A stretch of 64,000 nucleotides of DNA, taken from the NCBI GenBank assembly GCA_021464245.1, contig JADCRB010000038.1:1780175-1844174 (forward strand), in the 5' to 3' direction. The notes beneath the pieces are model-generated. The model did not search any database, was not told the origin of the DNA, and saw only the letters and a list, made by a program, of their open reading frames with translations. Position numbers and translations under genes: made by a program. How positions within the stretch are numbered: the first letter of the stretch is position 1; each line of letters starts with the position of its first letter. Positions 34,003 to 46,870 of the stretch are shown piece after piece. This DNA is from Carallia brachiata (lineage: Eukaryota > Streptophyta > Magnoliopsida > Malpighiales > Rhizophoraceae).

Positions 34003-35440
34003 TCAAGGGCATTTAGGCCGGTTGCGACGAGTGGTCATTTGCGTGTAGCACTTGCCACACATCTCCCTGTTACCATAAGTCCCTGGGGGCACACATTTGC
34101 ATCTGTCACAGCAAGTCATGCAGGCTCTAACGCATACATTCTTCCTTGAATGCAGTTTGCACCTCTCCCCACAAAGTGGGATGCAGTCTGCCACCAAAAT
34201 CACCCACATAGACATTGTTTGCAATTTCAGATTTATGACGATAGAAGTATTCACAGAAAAAAAGCAACAAATGGGGAAGAAATGCTACCTGTTCTCGTTC
34301 TAACTGGAGGACTAGTCGGGGGTTTCACTGGTGGTGCAGGAGCAGGTGGCGTGCTAACTGGAGGGGCTGGAGATGGAGGCTTGTAAACTGGAGGTGCTGG
34401 AGATGGAGGCTTGTAAACTGGTGGAACTGGAGTGGGAGGCTTGTAAACTGGTGGAGCAGGAGTGGGTGGCTTGTAGACTGGTGGAGCTGGAGTGGGGGGC
34501 TTGTAGACTGGAGGCGCAGGAGTGGGGGGCTTGTAGACTGGAGGCGCAGGAGTGGGGGGCTTGTAGACTGGAGGCGCAGGAGTGGGGGGCTTGTAGACTG
34601 GAGGCGCAGGAGTGGGGGGCTTGTAGACTGGAGGCGCAGGAGTGGGGGGCTTGTAGACTGGAGGCGCAGGAGTGGGGGGCTTGTAAACTGGAGGAGCTGG
34701 AGCTGGGGGCTTGTAGACTGGTGGAGCTGGAGTGGGGGGCTTGTAAACTGGAGGAGCAGGAGTGGGAGGCTTGTAAATTGGGGGAGCAGGAGTAGGAGGC
34801 TTGTAGACTGGAGGGGGAGGGGTAGATGGCTTCTCTGGGATTGCAGGCGCTGGTGTTAAATCTTTGATTTCAAGATCCTGCACCAGATTGCATGGTTAAT
34901 TTATTATAATGCTGAGCATCAATGCATATGCTGTTGAGTAAATAGATCAGAAAGTTAATGACTTTCATCTTAATTTGTCCATAATAAAGCTTGAAGATAT
35001 GGAGGAGATCTCTTAAGATATTGCTATACAGTTAACTAAGAGTATAGACCACTAGGAACAATGGTCTACTTTAAACTGTGCCCTGCAGTGACCAGTGAGC
35101 TTTTAGTTGCGGTTAAGATGGACTACAACCTTAAACTTAGGATCGGTACTATGTGAACTCATCTGAATATGTAGCTATTAATCTACAAGTGAGAAAAGAA
35201 CTAGCCAAAACGACAATGACTTAAAGATTACCTTCTCCTTGAACTCTCCATCAGTATATGAAGCCTGCGAGAAAAAGAGGAAACCGAAAGAATTAGAAAC
35301 GCATGTCAACTAAAATGAAGTAGCTAGTGTTGTGTTGTGTTGTGTAGTGTAGTGTAGTGAGGGATATTAGAGATAAGCCATGCCTTTGAAGTTACAGCAA
35401 GAAGAGCAGCAACAAGAAACAACAAGGCTTTGAAAGCCAT
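34003..35440 (-). CDS. GASA14: GASA14-like proline-rich gibberellin-regulated protein
   Basis: Secreted GASA/Snakin protein with a long proline-rich arm. Exon 1 starts at ATG 35440 ([15 protein letters not shown], signal peptide) and ends at 35396 (GT donor) or 35384 (GC donor, keeping VTSK). Exon 2 is 35264-35232 ([11 protein letters not shown]), exon 3 is 34877-34289 (Pro-rich), exon 4 is 34187-34003. Exon 3 carries about 14 decapeptides of the type [10 protein letters not shown], suited to proline hydroxylation and wall association. Exon 4 encodes the 60-residue GASA domain with all 12 cysteines ([37 protein letters not shown], ending RPKCP). Total about 283-287 residues, intact frame. Arabidopsis GASA14, with the same architecture, promotes leaf growth and limits reactive oxygen. 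Intron 1 has a TGTGTTG/TAGTG simple repeat. Confidence 0.9.
34380..34800 (-). repeat. 30-bp coding minisatellite in GASA14-like exon 3
   Basis: Fourteen tandem 30-bp units encode PPxPxPPxYK decapeptides. Six consecutive units (34501-34680) are identical, each beginning TTGTAGACTGGAGGCGCAGG on the plus strand; outer units carry point changes. Identity in the centre with divergence at the edges is typical of recent unequal exchange or slippage. Confidence 0.9.
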
Positions 35441-35521
35441 TGTAAAGGAAGCAGCCACAGAAGGCTAATGAAGATCTAGTTACTACTAAGCACTGACTCT
35501 ATTAGAAGGAACAGCTTCTGA

Positions 35522-35531
35522 TTATATATAT
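35522..35531 (-). promoter_or_regulatory. putative TATA box of the GASA14-like gene
   Basis: TATATATA on the minus strand, about 85-90 bp upstream of the ATG at 35440. Confidence 0.5.
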
Positions 35532-35544
35532 AGAGGAAAAAAAG

Positions 35545-37740
35545 GTTAGTAGTCAAATAATTTTGACAGAAAGATGTAATTCGAATGTGTTTTATAAAAT
35601 AAAAATTTATTACTTAATTTTTTTATTACATAAAATATAATTATTATTATTTAAAATTAATAATTTATTATATTTAAAATAATTTCTTGCATCAAATTTT
35701 TTTAGTACTAAAACCGTCCTCTATACAGAGGTACTTATGGCATGTAACCCGAAACTGAAAAGAAGTAATCGTATGCAAGCTGGCGTTGCTGGCTCAAGCA
35801 AATGTGCATGCCAGCCAGCTTCATCATCAGATCACTGAGACACAGCACATCACTTTATGGCTTGCAGCACAAAAATCTGACCTACAGGGTCGACCGCACG
35901 TGCCCCGAGGCGTTGGTCTCATAAAACAAGTTCATAAATGGATTCATTTTACCCTAAAACAGTGAGTGTCCACATTATTATATTAACCGGCACACGAGGC
36001 ATGTCCTTTCAAATTTCGAGCCAAAGCCAAGAGCTTTCAGTGATCCAGGACTTGAAATGGTCAATTTGGTTTGGTGTGTTCTGCTGATTTAAATTATGCC
36101 GAGGTTAGGTTTGGCCATTGACCAACCAGAATGCACCACATGACCAAATGTGGCAGCATGTGGACCTAACTATTTGCTGTCAAAACTTACTAAAAAGGAG
36201 AGCGTTATGATTTCAAAAAGTTTGGATCTTTATTCTTTTCAGAGTTTCTGGTAAAATTGATGGTCTTTTTTACAGTTCTCTTTATTGTGTCGATCAGTTA
36301 ATTCATATATGATGCTAAAGTTAAAAGCTTGAAAAACGACATAAAGCTCTGGGCTTAGCCTCTCTCCTGTGCTTCTTATACCCAACAGCGATACTCAAAC
36401 TTTGCGTGTAGAACCAAGTTGATTCAATCCCAGAAACGCTAAGAATAAGGAGAAATGTTACGTATACAGAAATTTTTATCCTAAAAATATACATACTCAA
36501 TAAAATAATATTTTTTGTACTGTTATATATGAAAAATTTTATATAATATTTATACCTTATGTTTTACAGTAATATTTATTTATATTTAAACTTTATAAAA
36601 ATATATATATTTGTAATCAGTTGAATGTCAAGTCATAAAATATATTATTTTCAGCAGTGTTCGTAGCCAGTGGGATTCTCTCCATCTCTTTGCCTCCCCT
36701 GTTACATGTGAATCCACGTGCTGCCAACATCGGTCAAACTGATTCATCTTAGCCAGATTACATTTGTTTGGATATAATCCAGAAGGATCCATTTTGTGTT
36801 TTTACTTGGTTTCCTTTTTCCAAGGAATACACGTATAGTTGTAAATTTGTAATCTAGCTTCTAGTAGTATCTTCAAATCCCATTGTACATGTCATGCTTT
36901 GCTTTGACATTTTGGAGGCAACTGCCAGATACAAATACAAAGTACATTTGGAAATTGGAAATGAAAATTTTATGCTTGAAAGCAGACAGATGAGTTGTCG
37001 GAGTGATGTAAATGTCTGGTACTGGGAGATGGAAAAAAGTATTGCAAAAAGATTATTACCTCACAGGATGGTGGCCTTTGTGGAGTGTTCAGGGCCAAAT
37101 GCCCTGAGGAGGCAGTCTCTGCTGTGAGGAAATAATATTCTGACATTGCACAGCTTGCGCCAGTTCAGTCGCACATGGACCCCACTTATTTACTCACAAT
37201 TACACCAACAGATTTTGCTACTTCCTACTTAGGCTTGTTTGTTGTTGTCATTGGTGATACCAGCCATTGAACTTGTGACCTCAAGCAAGGACAATGCAAT
37301 GCCAACGAGGCAACAAGGTGAATCTGCAGAGGCCTAGAAGCTCTTCAAGGCCTCGATACACGAATGTGCCAGGGCCTTGGACCCATTTACACGTTTATCG
37401 CAAAACATTGAATGCACACATTCCACTTCACAGGAGAATCAAATATCCTGCCCTGAAGAACGAAGATTTTTTCTGCTCTCCACTGTGCACAATAACTTCT
37501 TATGCATTAAGCAAAAGGAATCGTGTAAACGTGGAAACTAACAGAGGATTTTGTCAGTATTACTCTTAGTGGTAAAGCCAGCTAGTTTTTCCTTTTTTTT
37601 ATTTTTTTCCCCCTTTGTTTGAGAAAAGTTTTCTCTTACTACTTGCCAAGTTTATTGCTATTAAAATTTAACACGGCAACTGGAAACTCAACTGCAAATG
37701 CTTGTCTTTCCTTTTCCTTTCCCCCCTCGTAATGAAATAG
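35545..37740. other. intergenic DNA upstream of the GASA14-like gene
   Basis: No supported gene. Contains a CACGTG-like CGCACGTGCCC (35893-35903, G-box core ACGTG) that could act in the GASA14-like promoter. The rest is AT-rich. Confidence 0.35.
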
Positions 37741-37744
37741 AACT

Positions 37745-37937
37745 ATGCCTCTAAGGGTAAGTTTGACGCAATGATTGAGTTATTCCTTTAGTAACCTTAA
37801 GGTTACGAGTTCGAAGCATGAAAATAACATTTTTGTAAAATGTAGAGGAAATACTGCACACATGTGTCTACCCTCCCCCTACTCTCGCACTAAGTCAAGG
37901 AGCACTTTGTGCACAAGAGAACCCTTTATTGTCAGTG
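37745..37937 (+). mobile_element. Au-like SINE remnant
   Basis: A diverged Pol III B-box-like GAGTTCGAA (37808-37816) is followed by ATGTAGAGGAAATACTGC, CTACCCTCCCCCTACTCTCG, then GGAGCACTTTGTGCAC and a short AGAACCCTTTATT end. This order and wording match the body of the plant Au SINE family. Diverged, no clear target duplication. Confidence 0.5.
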
Positions 37938-38297
37938 ATAACAGCAGAGAAACCAAGTGTGACAGAAAGTTATGGTCTAGTTAGACCAGCGCATTAGACT
38001 TGTTTACCAAAGCACCTATACAGGAGGGAGTGATCTCTCTGAATGGGAAAGCAGCAAGTTTGAAGTGGAAAAGTAAAAGATAAGATTATGCGACTGTAAA
38101 ACTGCAGATACTAAGTGCCTACATCAGTAACCAATCTTCGGTTGGATATTGTCGGGTATTCACCAATTAAGAGGCATAATATTGCACAAGACTCAGTTTA
38201 CTTCTAGCTCTCAGCAGGTGCTTGTCAAATACAAATATTATGAATTGAGCACAGATAAAAACAGGAAAAAAAAAAAAAAAATCTAAGGCTTCTTGGT

Positions 38298-40236
38298 TTA
38301 CAGGGCAACAAGGTCCTCCTCATCCTCAAAGCTTAAATTCAATGTCTGTAACTTGAAACCAGAACCCTGTATGATCTCAACCAAACTAGACGCCACCCCT
38401 GTAGCTTGTACTGTTGTCTGTTTGATTAACTGAACAAATTGAAGAAAGAAGAAAATAATATCATCATCCATGTCAGATAAAAACCAGGAAAAAAACTCAC
38501 TAAACTGAAGTATGCAGTCTTAACAAACAAGCTTTTCATTCATTCAAAGAATACAGAAACTTCTTTGGATAATTGATTGAGCAAATTCCTCGGGAGGCCT
38601 ATAAAAAATAAATGATATCATTGTAGATATCATTGTACAGGCTACCTTAGTAATCACAACCATTGGTATTTCCTTGAAAAGTTGTACTCTAAATACAAGC
38701 ATAAACATTCAGTCTGCTCTGTACTTCTCTGCAATTTCTTCTATGAGATATGGTACTTACCTCAACACTTGCAATACCCTCAAGGACTTTAACCTTCAAA
38801 TCTGTAATACCTTCCACTTCCTACATGAAAATTAGAGTACCTAAATTCCAAGGGACTTAGATACAAGACAAAGAGATAAATAAATAAACACAACTATTAT
38901 GCCGCCAACCCCACCCATTTCACACCTCTCGAATTGATAATCCACAAAAGACTCAATTGTAGGAAAGAACTGCTGTGGCCAAACCAGAAGGAGCACATAG
39001 GTACTATCCCATTTTGTGTCAATAGATGTTCTACAGTGTGTAACCTGATCAAACAGGTGATGAAATGTTTAAAGTTGTGTTTATTGGGAACATAGTGCAT
39101 CCCATGGATAGTTATCAAAGTATAAGGAAGGGCTTTTATTCTCTTCTTTAATCATTACGATGACATTTTCATACTAGAGAGAATATAACATCTTATGAGG
39201 AAAACTTGCACAAACCAAAATGCACATATGCATATAAAGAAAGTGTGCCACAGACCAATGAAAGTAAAAAAGACAAAGCTTGTACCTTTAAGGCTGCTGT
39301 CACTGAGGGAATTGCCGTTTCACTCATAGTTCCCTCTGCCTTTGCATATGCGAAAATGACTATCAGGGTTATTGTGAACAAGGCACACAAGTTATAATCC
39401 AAAAGAAGTGATGAGACACAAAATCAGAGCTTGGGATATCCCAAAATTCAATATGTACACAAGAACTTCTGGAGCAAATTGAGGCTAGTTTTCTGCTTTT
39501 CACTATAATTTTATCATATTCGGAGACGGAGAGTTTGTCTAAACCTACGCCATCGCCTCCTAAATTACATCCTAGAAACCTTTAATACAGTAATTCACGC
39601 TAACAAGATTGCGCCCCACAACTAAAAATGTCAGCAACGAAATTAAATAAGAAAAATTTCCATGAAGTTGAACAAGAAATAATCAAAACTAACAAAGATA
39701 AGCACCATTTAAACAATTACACAAATTGCAATCGGCAATCTTTATCACTGAAACAACCAAGATAAACACTGAAGTTCCACTAGCCAAGGTTTTGTTTTGT
39801 TTTTTTTTTCCCCTTTTTCCTCTGTTTTTGGCACAAAAATAAGATAACTTTCGATAAAAAAAAAAAAACAAAAACAAAAACTTACCTGGAAATGCATTGT
39901 GAGAGTGTCAGAAGGGGAGACAGGGACAGACACCGTTTGTTGTTCTCCTTGTTCTTGCAATTGTGCTTCCTGTTGTTCTGTTTCTTCTTCTGGGATTTGG
40001 GTTTCCTCTCCAACTGACCTCAACCTTCTAATTCCATAGAAAGTTGAAGTCTTGCTCTTCTTTTTGGTTCTGTTATCCAATAAAGTCCAGTGCTTGAAAG
40101 AATTGGCTACCGCATGGGATTGGAAATAGTGGGTTCTAACTCTAACGGGGATTTTCAGGGAATGAGATGGGATGCTATGGGAAATGGGTTTGCAGAAAAT
40201 TGAATCTAGAGTTGAAAATGCGGAGACTCTGGCCAT
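38298..40236 (-). CDS. small predicted plastid protein with an HMA-fold-like C-terminus
   Basis: Four exons, all in phase: 40236-39886, 39339-39286, 38820-38761 and 38429-38298, giving 198 residues. Residues 1 to about 70 are rich in Ser/Thr/Arg and poor in acid residues (MARVSAFSTLDSIFC), as expected of a transit peptide. A Glu/Gln-rich linker follows. From residue 112 the sequence TMHFQAEGTMSE, IPSVTAALKEVEGITDLKV, VLEGIASVEL, VASSLVEIIQGSGFKLQTL follows the beta-alpha-beta-beta-alpha-beta spacing of heavy-metal-associated domains, but the metal-binding CxxC is absent. An acidic tail EDEEDLVAL ends the protein. I do not recognise a named gene; fold assignment and plastid location are inference. 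Confidence 0.7.
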
Positions 40237-41520
40237 CTCTGGTCTCTCTGTTTGCTTCTTCTAGTTCTAGTTGTGAAAATTTTGTTGAGGGGTTTAATGT
40301 TTGTAGTTTATACAATCCCTATCCGTTGAGGTTAGGGGTTTTGGTGAACGCAGTGTCTGCTCAGACTTGTTATTATGTTTTCAAGTCCATCAGGGCCGCA
40401 CATCATATGATCTTGACTGTCTAAAATAAATCATGAACTCTTTATTTGAATTGAAGTCATAAAAATTACAACGGCTAAGATTAGAATCTTAAAAATTTTG
40501 GTTTAACGATCAATTTCATCAAAATAAAAAGTTAGCATGTTTCTTAATTTTTTTGCAAGACGTAATTTTTTAAAATCAATCCGTCACGTTTTTATCAATC
40601 TAAACAATTGACTTAATTCACATTTCCCTAGGATACCACCTCATATAAAATATGTTAAATCGACATGCCACGTGGCAAAGTAACGATAACTTGTTGTTTT
40701 AAAATTTAATTAGATAAAATTTAATTCTAATGAAAAAAAATTTAATAACTTTTAAAAAATTATATAATTTTTTTTTAAAAAGAGTTTCTCTCTCGTCCCT
40801 CCTTCCGTTCTCTCCCCTCCCTCATCCCTTTCTTCGTTTTGGAACCTTCCACGGTCTCCTGGTTAACCACGATTTGCTCATATTGCTGATTTAAGATCTG
40901 GGTTTTCTTTAACAAAAATGCAACAAATTTGGTGCCACTCAGGATTATTTTTCTTCTTCTTTGGAGGGTTATTTCAAGAAATATTACAACTTTCTCCTTT
41001 TGGATCATCTTTTTCCTTGGACTAAATTTTTCTTCTGATTTGGAAGGTAATTTCGTTGGCCGCCTTATGGCAAGACCACATTCATCTCTCGAACCACCAC
41101 AGGCACACCGTAAGCGGCAATGGTATCGACTGTTCATGTGTCGTCAGACTATAATAACGGATCCCGGATCATGGAGAAATCCAGGAACTTCTAAGCAGAC
41201 AGAATTTAGAACATTTCAAATGTTTAGAGTGAAGCGCGAGTCAATATGTTTTGTTTTGAACATTCATTCACATTACATTTCCTTCCAATAAACAAGATCT
41301 ATAATGCTCAGAAGTTTAGTTCCTACAGTACTTTAATTTAAGCTGGCAACGCAACCACCTCCATTGATAACCATACTGATATATACCGTACTGTTTCCAT
41401 TTAGCCTTCTCATATGCTTCAAAAGCTTATATCAGAATCAATGTTCCAAGAGAAAGTCCAAAAATCTACAACAAGAAAGAGATTTATCCTCAACTTCATC
41501 GAAACACTCGGGCAACCTCT
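40237..41520. other. intergenic region between the plastid-protein and RNase H-like genes
   Basis: Mostly AT-rich. 40780-41150 is less AT-rich, with CT-rich sequence (TCTCTCTCGTCCCTCCTTCC) that looks like a 5' UTR or remnant exon, but no protein was recognised in either strand. Confidence 0.35.
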
Positions 41521-44500
41521 TCAAAAACGATGGTCACTGCTTCTTTCGCAATCCTCTTCAACCTGACCATCTGCATAACAAGGCAAGCTAAGCTATTTTG
41601 GTATGCTGAAGCAGTAATATGAAGCAAGATCGACGATGAAAGGACGAAGCCATAAACGAAATAGAGCCCGAATGTCCTTACCCCCAAGATTAATAGCCTG
41701 GTTTGCTTGAGTATCAGCATCAGAGTTGAATTCCTTGGAAATGAAGTGCTAGTCATTAGCATGCACGAGAAGGTTCTCAAGCACACAATATGCTAAATAG
41801 TTAGAGCACCATGAATGTCTACGGTTTGCAGAGACAATTTTCCTCTCAAATAGTCTTTTATTCATAGCAGAACACAAATTGTGACTCAGACAAGGCACCC
41901 AGGATTTGTTATAAGCCAAAGATTGCAAGACTCGCTACCAATATAGAACTTCATAAATGTGCTAGAGAAAACCATCTTAGATAATTTACAGTGACTAGGA
42001 GACGAACACCAAAAACAGAAAACAAAAACCAGTAGCAACTAGCCTACTCCAATCAGAGGAAGATGTTCAGAAACTTAGAATAACAACGAAAAAAATGTTT
42101 AGACAATCACACGTTTTGTAGGAACTCTAACGACTAATTACAAAAATGACCTACCTGTCCCCATGAACATGTTTGATATGGAATGAACGCATATAATTGA
42201 GCAAACAGAAGAACCAGATGCATATTTTTAATAGTCTAGCTTTTGATGTGTAAGTAATTATTTGCTCATACCCTAGGAATGTGCTTGATCTCAAATGAGC
42301 TGAACTTATCCTTGAGTTCCTTGGCCTCTTGACACAACCCAGCCAGATTCTGGTTTTTGATTTTCCATAAACCCTGAACCTGTCCATTTGCGAATCCCCA
42401 TAAGTGCAAGTTTTGAACAATTGAAGAACGGAGGAATGAGTTACATAAATAGAATTCTATGCAGAAACCAACACTAAGGAATTATACCTTCACATGTGGT
42501 TACATAAAACACAAATTTTAAACTTGTTGAAAAAATATTGCCATGGGGATACCTCATACATGGATACTTATTCTTTAAAATTATGAACACAACAGTAGTA
42601 GACAGGTATTTCTTCGTAAAATCTGCAACAAGCATGGTATAAATGACCCATGCTGCTAATGAGACACAAATTGCCAACTGGTTCACGGGTACAATTCTTT
42701 TTCGGTCGTTTTGCATGCTAACATCATTCTCTTTCCAACCACTTCAAAAATGAAACAAGCAGCAGTCCATTTAGTTTTCTTCCCTGCATCTGAAAAAATA
42801 GTACACACGCATACATGCAATGGCCAATTGCAAAAGAAATAAGTGTTATTGGATTGCTGAGTACTACTCAACATACCTGCATACACACAAGATTTGAGTC
42901 TCCCCTGACACGTATGTGTTTAAATCCTTTCTTAAGTGCATGCTTCAGTCCTAAAACTATTGCTCGATATTCTGCCACATTGTTTGTTGCAATGCCCACC
43001 CCTTCACGAAATCGCCACACCTACCACAAATTAAATTTAGAAGCAGTTGCAGTTTCCACCTTGCTAGTCTTATAGCCTAATGAATAATTCAAGGAGCCAC
43101 ATACCATGCTTCCATCATCTGCATGCACAACAGCTCCTGCACCAGCTGGTCCAGGATTTCCTTTTGAAGCACCATCAAACTCTAGAATGCATGATGACTG
43201 GGGCATAGACATGCAAAATATATATATGCATTTTTTGCGCTATTATACAGACATTTTTATAACATCATATGTCTAAACAACTAAAAAAAGGACATCAACA
43301 AGAAAAAAAATCCAATGTGCCACTTAGTGTACAGAAACTTTTGTAGCAAAATATATAATATAAGAATCTCTATCGTAGGTATAAATTCTGGGGAATTGTG
43401 TCATTGTAATACCCAGGCAACGCTCTTATGCATGCCAAATGCTTCCCCATCCATAAACCAAGCACAATCAAACGAGAAAATCATCTCAGAATTATATACA
43501 AAAGCAGGCACACCAGTAACGAAATGGCCACACGTGCCAAAAAACACAGGCATCAACAGTGGGGATATAACAATCATGCATATATGCAGGGAGCAGATAT
43601 CAGTGTGAGTGGGCATTGCGCAACAAGAATACTAAACATGGGAGAAACTCACACAACCAGAAGAAAACCCTGTAGGCTTAATATCTGTCTTTAAATGCTT
43701 TTTAGGAGGATTCACTGTTGTTGAAGTTGATCCAATAATGTCCTGCAAAATAATAACTATCATAGAGTAAATGACAGCTGGTGCAGCTTAATAAAGCACA
43801 AATGTTGACAATCAACTCCCAATATCAGTAATTCACATCTTATGTTGAACATGTCTCGAGTAATATATTTTTGCAAATTTCTGCATCAGCATGTATGACA
43901 TTAAGTTAAGAAAGATGGAATTGATTACCAACAATCTCCAATATTCAAAGTCATTGATCTTCACACTAAATCAGACTAAAATTCATTCTATTTACAGCTT
44001 AGACAGGTTTAGTCTCAAATTGTTGGGGTTTATGAACGTTCTCGCTACTCTGAAATCAATTACATGGAATGTGTCAACTTACAGCTGATTCAAGTACCTT
44101 TTGCAATCTCTTTGGTGGATAATCCCCATCCGATTCTTTTCCATTGGAAGGAGGTTCACCCACCTAGAACCACATATATATTATCAGATGCACTGATATG
44201 GCATAAGCCACTTGGAAAACATATGCTCTAGAACAAAAAACATGTTACATTCCCGATTATTAATCACAAAATGAAATAGAGTTCATAAATTTCACAAGTT
44301 TAATTTAAATGATTGGCCTAATTATAAGTTGCAACCATCTATTATAAAACCTTTTAACACCAAGATGGCATTTCCCAAACAAGAGATGAGGTTTCAATGA
44401 ATGAAGCCACCATCACCACCCACCCATCCATCCATCCACATGCATACACACACATGAGAAAAGAACAAAAATGGGTTACCCAAAAGACAGAAGGGATGTG

Positions 44501-46432
44501 ATAGGAAAAATGATCATTTTGAGCATCATATGACAGACGAGAATCTGGAGGCTTGACATGGTACTTGTCAGTCTCCTTACATACCTAAAACCAAAAAGAA
44601 ATGACCATAGTAAGTGAATGATCCATCAATAGTACATCTAGACTATGTGAAAATGTTAATTCGTAGCCAACCATATTGTAGTCATAAAAGAAACAATCAA
44701 TGCAGTGTACATAAATTCAATTCATTAAGATATTTGCTGCTTTGAAATATATATTACAATCAGAGTTTCCACTTACAGCAGATTTATCTGCTTCTTCAGG
44801 TTGTTTTGGTGGTGAATTCTTGTCCAATGCCTTTCCTCCAGAAGAAGCTGGTTCCTAAAACCACATGGATATTACTAGATGTATTGGTATGGCGTATAAA
44901 ACTTGGAAAATGAATGCTATAGAAGAAGATGGGGCACATTCTTGATTATCAACCACAAAATGAAACAGTTCAAAAACATCACAACGATGATATACATGGT
45001 CAGGCAAGGGTCCTGAGGTCATTTCACAAAACAAAGCCATTTTCCAACCAGGAAATAAACTTTTGTTGTATTGAGCGCGCCGGGGGGGGGGGGGGGGGGG
45101 AGAGGAGAGAGAGAGAGAGAGTTAATAAAATTTAAAGTTAAACTGAGAAGGAGCCCAAAATCGAGCCACGGATCCCTTAATATGCAAACACAAGCTCACC
45201 CCCATCCAAGTGTGTGTGCACATGTGTGTGGAGAGAGAGGTTAACCTGAATACTGCATGGAATAAGCTTGCCAAAAAGATCATTTTGAACATCAGCTGCA
45301 CTGATAGAATAGGCAGCATTCTTGAGCCCGTGCGACACAAGATACTCCTCAGCCTTCTTAGGCAAACCGTAGCCTTTGAACACACTGACAGGAGGTTCGC
45401 ATACCTAAAACCAACGAAAAAAAACTCCCACAGCAAGTGAATATTCATCAATAGCAAATTTCATCTATGCACAAATCACAACTCATTGTCAATGAAATAG
45501 CAAAGCATATAGTAATGGTATAAGACAAAAACAAGAAATGCTTACTACTTAGTACATAACAGCACATGTCATCAAAGGTCGACAGCAAGGTGCAACAGAG
45601 TACAGCTAGAAATTATGAACCAAACTACTAAAACTAGCATAGGTTTATTTAATTGCAAAAAGAACATAGTTCATGAGACCTGAATACTTTTAATCCAATC
45701 CAATACAACCAAGACCATTCGTTTGGACAAGAACTTTAATTACAAAGATGCAATATCAAAAAATAAGGAATGTGGCATTTCGACAGAACGACAATTCTAT
45801 ATTAAAACATGAAGAAGAAGAAGAAGAAGAAAACAATAACAAGAGCCTGCAGCCATTTTTAGAAGGAAAAAACTAGGAGGACATAGATAATAGTCATAGA
45901 GTAGGCAAGAAATTTTTTTTTTAACAAAAAAAAATTTGAAAACCTTTTTTTTTTCTAGATCGAGGCTTCAAATAGTATTAAGTACATTTAAAGTAACACC
46001 ATGTACGGTAAAGGGATAAACCCTGCAACTTAGCCGACCCCTGGGTCATTTTTCACAAAGCGAAAAAAGGTCGACTCTTGAGAATCAAATGTGTAGCCAC
46101 CCAAAAGAAGGAGAAAGAAAGAAGAAAAAATGAAAAATAATCAAGAACCCATACCCAGAAACTGAATACCGAAAAAAAAAAAAAGGGTTGGCTCTTCAAA
46201 ATCAAGACGACCCAGATTACAATTTCCAACTGGGCATCCGAGATTGACGAACAATGAAGAATAAAGCACGTGCAAGGATACATGCAGAAGCACAAAGCCT
46301 ACGAAGGAACTATTAAAAGAACAAAGGGAAAATACTTACAGATGATCCAGCCTGCGCTTGGCAATCACTGAAGCTCTGATAAACACCCACAATATCCCCT
46401 TTCCGTACAACGTAGAAAGCGTCTTTCTCCAT
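41521..46432 (-). CDS. RNase H-like protein with caulimovirus-type RNA:DNA hybrid-binding N-terminus
   Basis: Eleven exons, every junction GT-AG and in phase: 46432-46340, 45404-45246, 44854-44777, 44584-44480, 44163-44083, 43742-43653, 43197-43105, 43020-42877, 42373-42272, 41733-41682 and 41570-41521, giving 348 residues. Residues 1 to about 75 form the RNase H1 N-terminal (Cauli_VI-like) fold: FYVVRKGDIVGVYQSFSDCQ, VSVFKGYGLPKKAEEYL. The middle (85-200) is variable. Residues 203-348 form an RNase H fold: CILEFDGASKGNPGPAGAGA with Asp210, NNVAEYRA with Glu250, RVRGDSNLV with Asp274 and NSDADTQAN with Asp322, so the DEDD set is complete. Such proteins are expected to cut RNA in RNA:DNA hybrids; substrate and compartment are unknown. 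Frame fully intact. Confidence 0.88.
45082..45121. repeat. G19 homopolymer followed by GA repeat
   Basis: Nineteen consecutive G (45082-45100) followed by AGAGGAGAGAGAGAGAGAGA, inside intron 2 of the RNase H-like gene. Confidence 0.9.
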
Positions 46433-46870
46433 GCTAGATTGTTAGCCGTGTATCAAGCCCTAATTACCAAGCTCCCAAGACAAAAGGATCTCACAAAGGA
46501 AAAACCTTTATGAATTTCTAAAGCTGTCTGAATTTAAAGATTGCTTTTTTTTATATTTTTTGGGTAACAAGGACTGCTGTTTTGAAGTGAGAAAAAGAAA
46601 AGGAAAAAGCAAAACAAGCAATGGGGCTTCAGGGAATTGACAAGACAAATGAAAAAAAAGGGTCTTTGTTAATGCTGGCGCTTGGAGGCCATTGCTTCCT
46701 TTGGGCTTTGGCGGGAAAGAAAGTAGAACAATTTACTTTGTTGATGAGAACTGAGAAGCCACCAATCACCACCTCCTTTGTGGGCTTTTTGACGGAGCGG
46801 CTTATCTATGCTGTGTTTGTTTGTTGCCGAAGATTGGACAATTATGTCCTGTTCTTTAATTACAATATTC
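46433..46870. other. RNase H-like gene promoter and flank
   Basis: About 440 bp upstream of the RNase H-like ATG. No TATA box stands out; no other gene supported. Confidence 0.35.

Noticed and set aside
34373..34795. Long plus-strand ORF of repeated [14 protein letters not shown] residues
   Set aside because: It is the complement of the GASA14-like minisatellite and has no independent support.
34380..34800. CRISPR-like direct repeats
   Set aside because: Units are contiguous with no spacers and encode proline-rich decapeptides of a plant GASA gene.
36894..37569. Two ORFs upstream of the SINE
   Set aside because: No family match, no splice signals or promoter evidence.
41496..41786. Separate minus-strand gene at the end of the RNase H-like locus
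   Set aside because: It is another frame across exons 10 and 11 and intron 10; proper splicing gives NQAINLG joined to DGQVEEDCER in family register.
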